Source of the DNA: Aciduricibacillus chroicocephali | GTDB lineage: Bacteria; Bacillota; Bacilli; Bacillales; Amphibacillaceae | Assembly (NCBI RefSeq): GCF_030762805.1 | Contig: NZ_CP129113.1 | Span: 2,494,001 to 2,558,000, forward strand | Direction of reading: 5' to 3' | Length of the DNA: 64,000 nt | Part shown: positions 60,993 to 64,000 of the stretch, piece after piece | Numbering within the stretch: position 1 is the first letter of the stretch | Layout: each line of letters begins with the position of its first letter | Translations under genes and position numbers: made by a program | Notes under the pieces: model-generated | The model's database searches: none | The model's input: only the letters and a program-made list of their open reading frames with translations | Told to the model about the DNA's origin: nothing

Positions 60993-61934
60993 TTAATGTG
61001 CATCACGCAGACTCCGCCCTGTCAATGTAAGAAAAACCGTCTCAAGATTCGGTTCCTTTTCATCTAGTGAGCGTATTTCCAGACCATTGCTAATAAAATA
61101 AGCGATAATGCGATTCAAGTTATTGGCTCCCAGCTCAGTCTGCACTTGAACTTCATCCCCAACTACCTGAACAGAAAGTACTCCAGGAATCTCTTTGATG
61201 ATCTCAACGTCCACTTCTACAGCGGACTTCGTATCAATGTTGACGACTTTATGATCGGTAATGAGCGACTTCAGTTCATCCTTCGTACCCTCTACGATAA
61301 TCTGACCATGATCAATAATGGCGATTCGGGAGCAGATTTCCTCGACTTCCTCCATATAATGGCTTGTGTATATGATTGTACAACCCATCTCATTCAGCTT
61401 CCGTACAGACTCCAGAATATACTTCCGCGATTGGGGGTCAATACCGACAGTCGGTTCATCCATGATGATCAGCTTTGGTTTATGTGCAATTGCGCAGGCG
61501 ATGTTCAGACGCCTCTTCATCCCTCCCGAAAATTTCTTCGGAAACACTTTCTGCTTCTCTGTTAAATCAACGAATTCCAGCGCCTCCATCGTCCGTTCAT
61601 GAAGCTCTTTTCCACGAAATCCATAGAGTCCAGCGAAGAACTTAACATTTTCATAAGCTGTCAGATCTTCGTAAATAGCAATGTCCTGAGGGACGAAGCC
61701 GATGTTCCGCTTAATGAACATGCGGTTCTTGGAAATATCTTTGCCGAGCACTTTGATCGTCCCGCTATTTGGACGAAGCAAACCGGTCACCATTTCTATC
61801 GTCGTACTCTTGCCTGCTCCATTAGATCCGAGGAAACCAAAAATCTCTCCTTCTTCCACTTTGAGTGACATCTGATCTACGGCAACGACATCACCGAAAC
61901 GCTTTGTCAGTTTTTCAATCTCAAGAATATGCAT
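60993..61934 (-). CDS. ABC transporter ATP-binding protein (LnrL-like)
   Basis: This 313-residue ATPase has Walker A GSNGAGKS at residues 36-43, the FSGGMKRRLN signature, Walker B LIIMDEP and the H-loop in YTSHYMEEV, plus a C-terminal DUF4162-like extension. The start at 61934 has AAAGGAG seven bases upstream. It is the first gene of the exporter operon and lies behind a terminator that separates it from the sensor kinase gene. Confidence 0.93.
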   Translation of the reverse strand: MHILEIEKLTKRFGDVVAVDQMSLKVEEGEIFGFLGSNGAGKSTTIEMVTGLLRPNSGTIKVLGKDISKNRMFIKRNIGFVPQDIAIYEDLTAYENVKFFAGLYGFRGKELHERTMEALEFVDLTEKQKVFPKKFSGGMKRRLNIACAIAHKPKLIIMDEPTVGIDPQSRKYILESVRKLNEMGCTIIYTSHYMEEVEEICSRIAIIDHGQIIVEGTKDELKSLITDHKVVNIDTKSAVEVDVEIIKEIPGVLSVQVVGDEVQVQTELGANNLNRIIAYFISNGLEIRSLDEKEPNLETVFLTLTGRSLRDAH

Positions 61935-61970
61935 GCCAGCACTCCTTTGTTTGGTCTGCTTCAATTATAT

Positions 61971-62004
61971 AAAAAAGGAATGCACTGATTTAAGTGCATT
62001 CCTT
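61971..62004 (-). terminator. Terminator between kinase and exporter genes
   Basis: AAGGAATGCACT pairs with AGTGCATTCCTT, followed by six T on the minus strand. It splits the regulators and the exporter into two transcripts; a TATAAT-type sequence directly after it could start the exporter mRNA. Confidence 0.85.
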
Positions 62005-62031
62005 CATGATTTATGCATGAGATTTTTCATA

Positions 62032-63138
62032 TTATTCATCAAGTGGCAGGAGGGTTGTCACACTGAAGCCGGATTGGGCATCAATAATGAGCTTGCCGGC
62101 AATTGAGGCAGCGCGTTCCTCCATTCCTGTGAGACCTAGCCCCTTTTTTATAACCTCTGTTCCTTTTCCGCTGTCTCTCACTGTTAGCCTAATGAGCTTG
62201 TTGAGTACAAAGAGTTCAACATGGATTGGTGCCCCGCCGGCATATTTCAAAGAATTGGTGAATGCCTCTGTGCAATTCTCCATGATGATTTTCCAGTGAA
62301 TCGGCCTTACTGCATCGATTTTCCCCTTATGAACGAGCACCGTACGAATACCATGTCGGTCGGTGAACTCGTCCATGCATAGTTTCAGTCGACTCAGACC
62401 AACCTGCTCTACGGGCGGCTTCATACCTTTGAGGGTCATACGAATACTTTCAATGCCTTCCCTCGTGATGCCGATTGCATTCCCCAACAGTTCATCGGCC
62501 TTCTCAGGATTAGCGACAAGCAAAGTCCTTGCTGCCTCCATCTGGATTAGCGAGCCGGTTATCGAGTGTCCGATATCGTCATGAATCTGTTGAGAAAGGC
62601 GATTCCGTTCCTCCAGCCTTGAGGCATAGGCCGACTGCTTGAGAAACTCATTATTCTCATGGAGACGATCCAGCAGTCTGCGTCGTTCCAGCCGCAAACT
62701 GTCGGCAGACTCAACAAGCTTCTGAACCTTCCCTCGCGTAGAAAAATAAAATTCATGGATTAAAACGGAGAAAAGAGCGAGCGGTATATAGAAGAGTCTC
62801 ATTTGCGAATCGATATAAAAGAGAGGAATGACAGAAACGAGTAGTGGCAAGATGACTGGAACGGAAATACTTTTTGCGAATTCTGAAAGGGCAAGCGGGA
62901 GCAACAGGATGAACAGCGAATGTCCTTCCCAATAGCCAGTCAACGAAAGCATAATAACAAAAAAGAGAAGCAATCGCATCCGGAAGGCACTTTTGACAAG
63001 GCTAATCGCTACGTTCAAAGAAATATAAAGCAATAACAGCAGTATGCTGAACGAGCTTCCCTCATCTGGCTCAGCAACAATCACCATTGCTAGCACGAGA
63101 ACGAGTATCAGTTTGCTGGCAAGCATTACATTTGGCAT
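62032..63138 (-). CDS. NarL-type sensor histidine kinase (LnrJ-like)
   Basis: This 368-residue protein has about five N-terminal membrane helices (residues 5-130), a coiled coil, and a HisKA_3 domain with the phospho-acceptor His186 in QQIHDDIGHS. The ATPase domain has NCTEAFTNSLKYAGG (N-box) and GLGLTGMEERA (G-box). The kinase starts three bases after the regulator stop. Short extracytoplasmic loops suggest that it senses membrane-active compounds, as LnrJ does. Confidence 0.91.
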   Translation of the reverse strand: MPNVMLASKLILVLVLAMVIVAEPDEGSSFSILLLLLYISLNVAISLVKSAFRMRLLLFFVIMLSLTGYWEGHSLFILLLPLALSEFAKSISVPVILPLLVSVIPLFYIDSQMRLFYIPLALFSVLIHEFYFSTRGKVQKLVESADSLRLERRRLLDRLHENNEFLKQSAYASRLEERNRLSQQIHDDIGHSITGSLIQMEAARTLLVANPEKADELLGNAIGITREGIESIRMTLKGMKPPVEQVGLSRLKLCMDEFTDRHGIRTVLVHKGKIDAVRPIHWKIIMENCTEAFTNSLKYAGGAPIHVELFVLNKLIRLTVRDSGKGTEVIKKGLGLTGMEERAASIAGKLIIDAQSGFSVTTLLPLDE

Positions 63139-63141
63139 TAA

Positions 63142-63777
63142 TCACACATTCCCTGTCAAATAATATATGGCAATCTGCGTTCTATGCTTCAATGCCGTTT
63201 TGTTCAAAATCGAAGTGATATGATTTGCCACGGTCCCTCCGGAAATAAAGAGTCGCTCGGATATTTCCTTGTTTGAAAAACCCTTTGCAATCGATTCCAT
63301 AATATTCAGCTCTCGCTCTGTGAAAGGCTCCGGATTGAACTTCAGCCTCGGGCGCTCATCCATCACTAGACTTTCTCTAATCTTCTCAAGAACAGAATCT
63401 TGGATGATGCTCGTTCCATTCACGACACTATTGATTGCTTCACGAATACGTTCAGGATGCGTATTTTTCAACAGATAGCCTTTTGCTCCATTGCGAATCG
63501 CACCGAGAATGTATTCATCGTCATCGAATGTCGTCAAAATAATCGGTAGAACTTCCGTCTTTTCCCGAATTAGCTTTGTCGCTTCGACCCCATTCATGAC
63601 TGGCATCCGAACATCAAGCAAAGCAATATCGACTTGACCCTTAATGCAGCAATCAACTGCCTCCCTGCCATTCTCAACCATTTCCACGACAGTGAATTCA
63701 TCATAGCTGGACAGGATAATTTTCATCCCTTCACGGATAAACGAATTATCATCTGCAATCAGGATTCGAATTGTCAC
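63142..63777 (-). CDS. NarL/LuxR-family response regulator (LnrK-like)
   Basis: This 211-residue protein has a receiver domain with the phospho-acceptor Asp55 in IALLDVRMP and a C-terminal LuxR helix-turn-helix (FSNKEISERLFISGGTVANH). It lies directly before its kinase, whereas in B. subtilis the kinase gene comes first. It should activate the exporter genes downstream. Confidence 0.93.
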   Translation of the reverse strand: MTIRILIADDNSFIREGMKIILSSYDEFTVVEMVENGREAVDCCIKGQVDIALLDVRMPVMNGVEATKLIREKTEVLPIILTTFDDDEYILGAIRNGAKGYLLKNTHPERIREAINSVVNGTSIIQDSVLEKIRESLVMDERPRLKFNPEPFTERELNIMESIAKGFSNKEISERLFISGGTVANHITSILNKTALKHRTQIAIYYLTGNV

Positions 63778-63787
63778 AGGACATCAC

Positions 63788-64000
63788 TCATTTCTGGGCA
63801 AATTGCTCCGCGCTTGCAGTACAGACACGATTGCGTCCCGTACGTTTAGCTTCATACAGGCATTGGTCAGCAACCTCCCGCATCTGATCGGGATTATAAA
63901 CAGTTTCAGGATAAGTCGCCACACCGATTGATATCGTAATTTGTATTCTCTCGCCATTTGCTAGAGGGAAATGGTGGTCCTCTACTCCTTGGCGGATGCG
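63788..64000 (-). CDS. GGDEF domain protein, C-terminal part (5' end beyond window)
   Basis: The last 70 residues of a GGDEF domain are present, with TISIGVATYPETVYNPDQM and QCLYEAKRTGRNRV. The stop is at 63788. The catalytic loop lies outside the window. The C-terminus is closely similar to that of the protein at 57403 (TASYPETV, LYQAKRAGRNRV), so the two are probably paralogues flanking the exporter locus. Confidence 0.9.
   Translation of the reverse strand, partial: RIRQGVEDHHFPLANGERIQITISIGVATYPETVYNPDQMREVADQCLYEAKRTGRNRVCTASAEQFAQK

Overview
The window looks like chromosomal DNA of a low-to-moderate-GC member of the Bacillaceae. This rests on Bacillus-style AGGAGG ribosome binding sites, frequent GTG and TTG starts, a class D sortase, LXG toxins with YwqH/YwqI-like partners, a TcyP-type cystine carrier, a guanidine-I (ykkC) riboswitch and a gas vesicle cluster in the gene order known from Priestia (Bacillus) megaterium. 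The species cannot be fixed from the sequence alone. No rRNA, tRNA, insertion sequence or CRISPR array was seen.

Layout. 0-1.4 kb: a sulfur-transfer group (TusA-like, cut by the window edge; rhodanese; DsrE-like) preceded by inverted repeats that resemble CsoR/CstR-type operators. 1.6-7 kb: an endonuclease/phosphatase-family protein, then a minus-strand surface-protein operon (Val/Thr-repeat secreted protein, LPXTG repeat protein, class D sortase) with a consensus cre box upstream. 7-11.2 kb: small membrane and coiled-coil genes, and a MarR-EmrA-EmrB-like efflux operon whose pump carries an extra membrane anchor. 11.4-17.4 kb: an LXG polymorphic toxin locus with one complete toxin and immunity pair, then orphan toxin tails and immunity genes separated by terminators and joined by shared 'pretoxin' repeats. 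17.6-30.8 kb: mostly metabolic and transport genes (POT peptide transporter, DUF488, DUF2200, formamidase FmdA with FmdB, sulfite-oxidase-like enzyme, SWIM-SNF2 helicase, LysR regulator next to an F420-ligase-like protein), with three candidate small RNAs in the gaps. 30.9-38.6 kb: CNNM/CorC protein, lipoprotein plus DHA2 pump, flavin monooxygenase, alpha/beta hydrolase, and an SDR plus nitroreductase pair. 38.6-42.6 kb: two riboswitch-controlled units, a guanidine-I riboswitch before an SMR exporter pair and a cyclic-di-GMP-I (GEMM) riboswitch before a YdaJ-like glycosidase, with a YdaL-like DUF2334 protein between them. 42.6-52.1 kb: hemolysin III, a six-repeat propeller lectin-like protein, then a 13-gene gas vesicle operon. 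52.4-64 kb: TcyP, SelO, a conserved unknown, a YitT protein, a GGDEF protein, and a two-component plus ABC-2 exporter locus arranged like the linearmycin-resistance (lnr) genes of B. subtilis, ending in a second, truncated GGDEF gene.

Themes. Several modules face the cell surface or competitors: sortase-anchored protein, LXG toxins, lnr-like exporter, EmrAB-type and DHA2 pumps. Cyclic di-GMP recurs as a GEMM riboswitch over an exopolysaccharide-type gene and two GGDEF proteins. Buoyancy is encoded by one compact gvp operon with a single major shell gene. The parts least explained by known families are the sortase operon proteins, the orphan toxin cassettes, the propeller protein and the intergenic RNA candidates.
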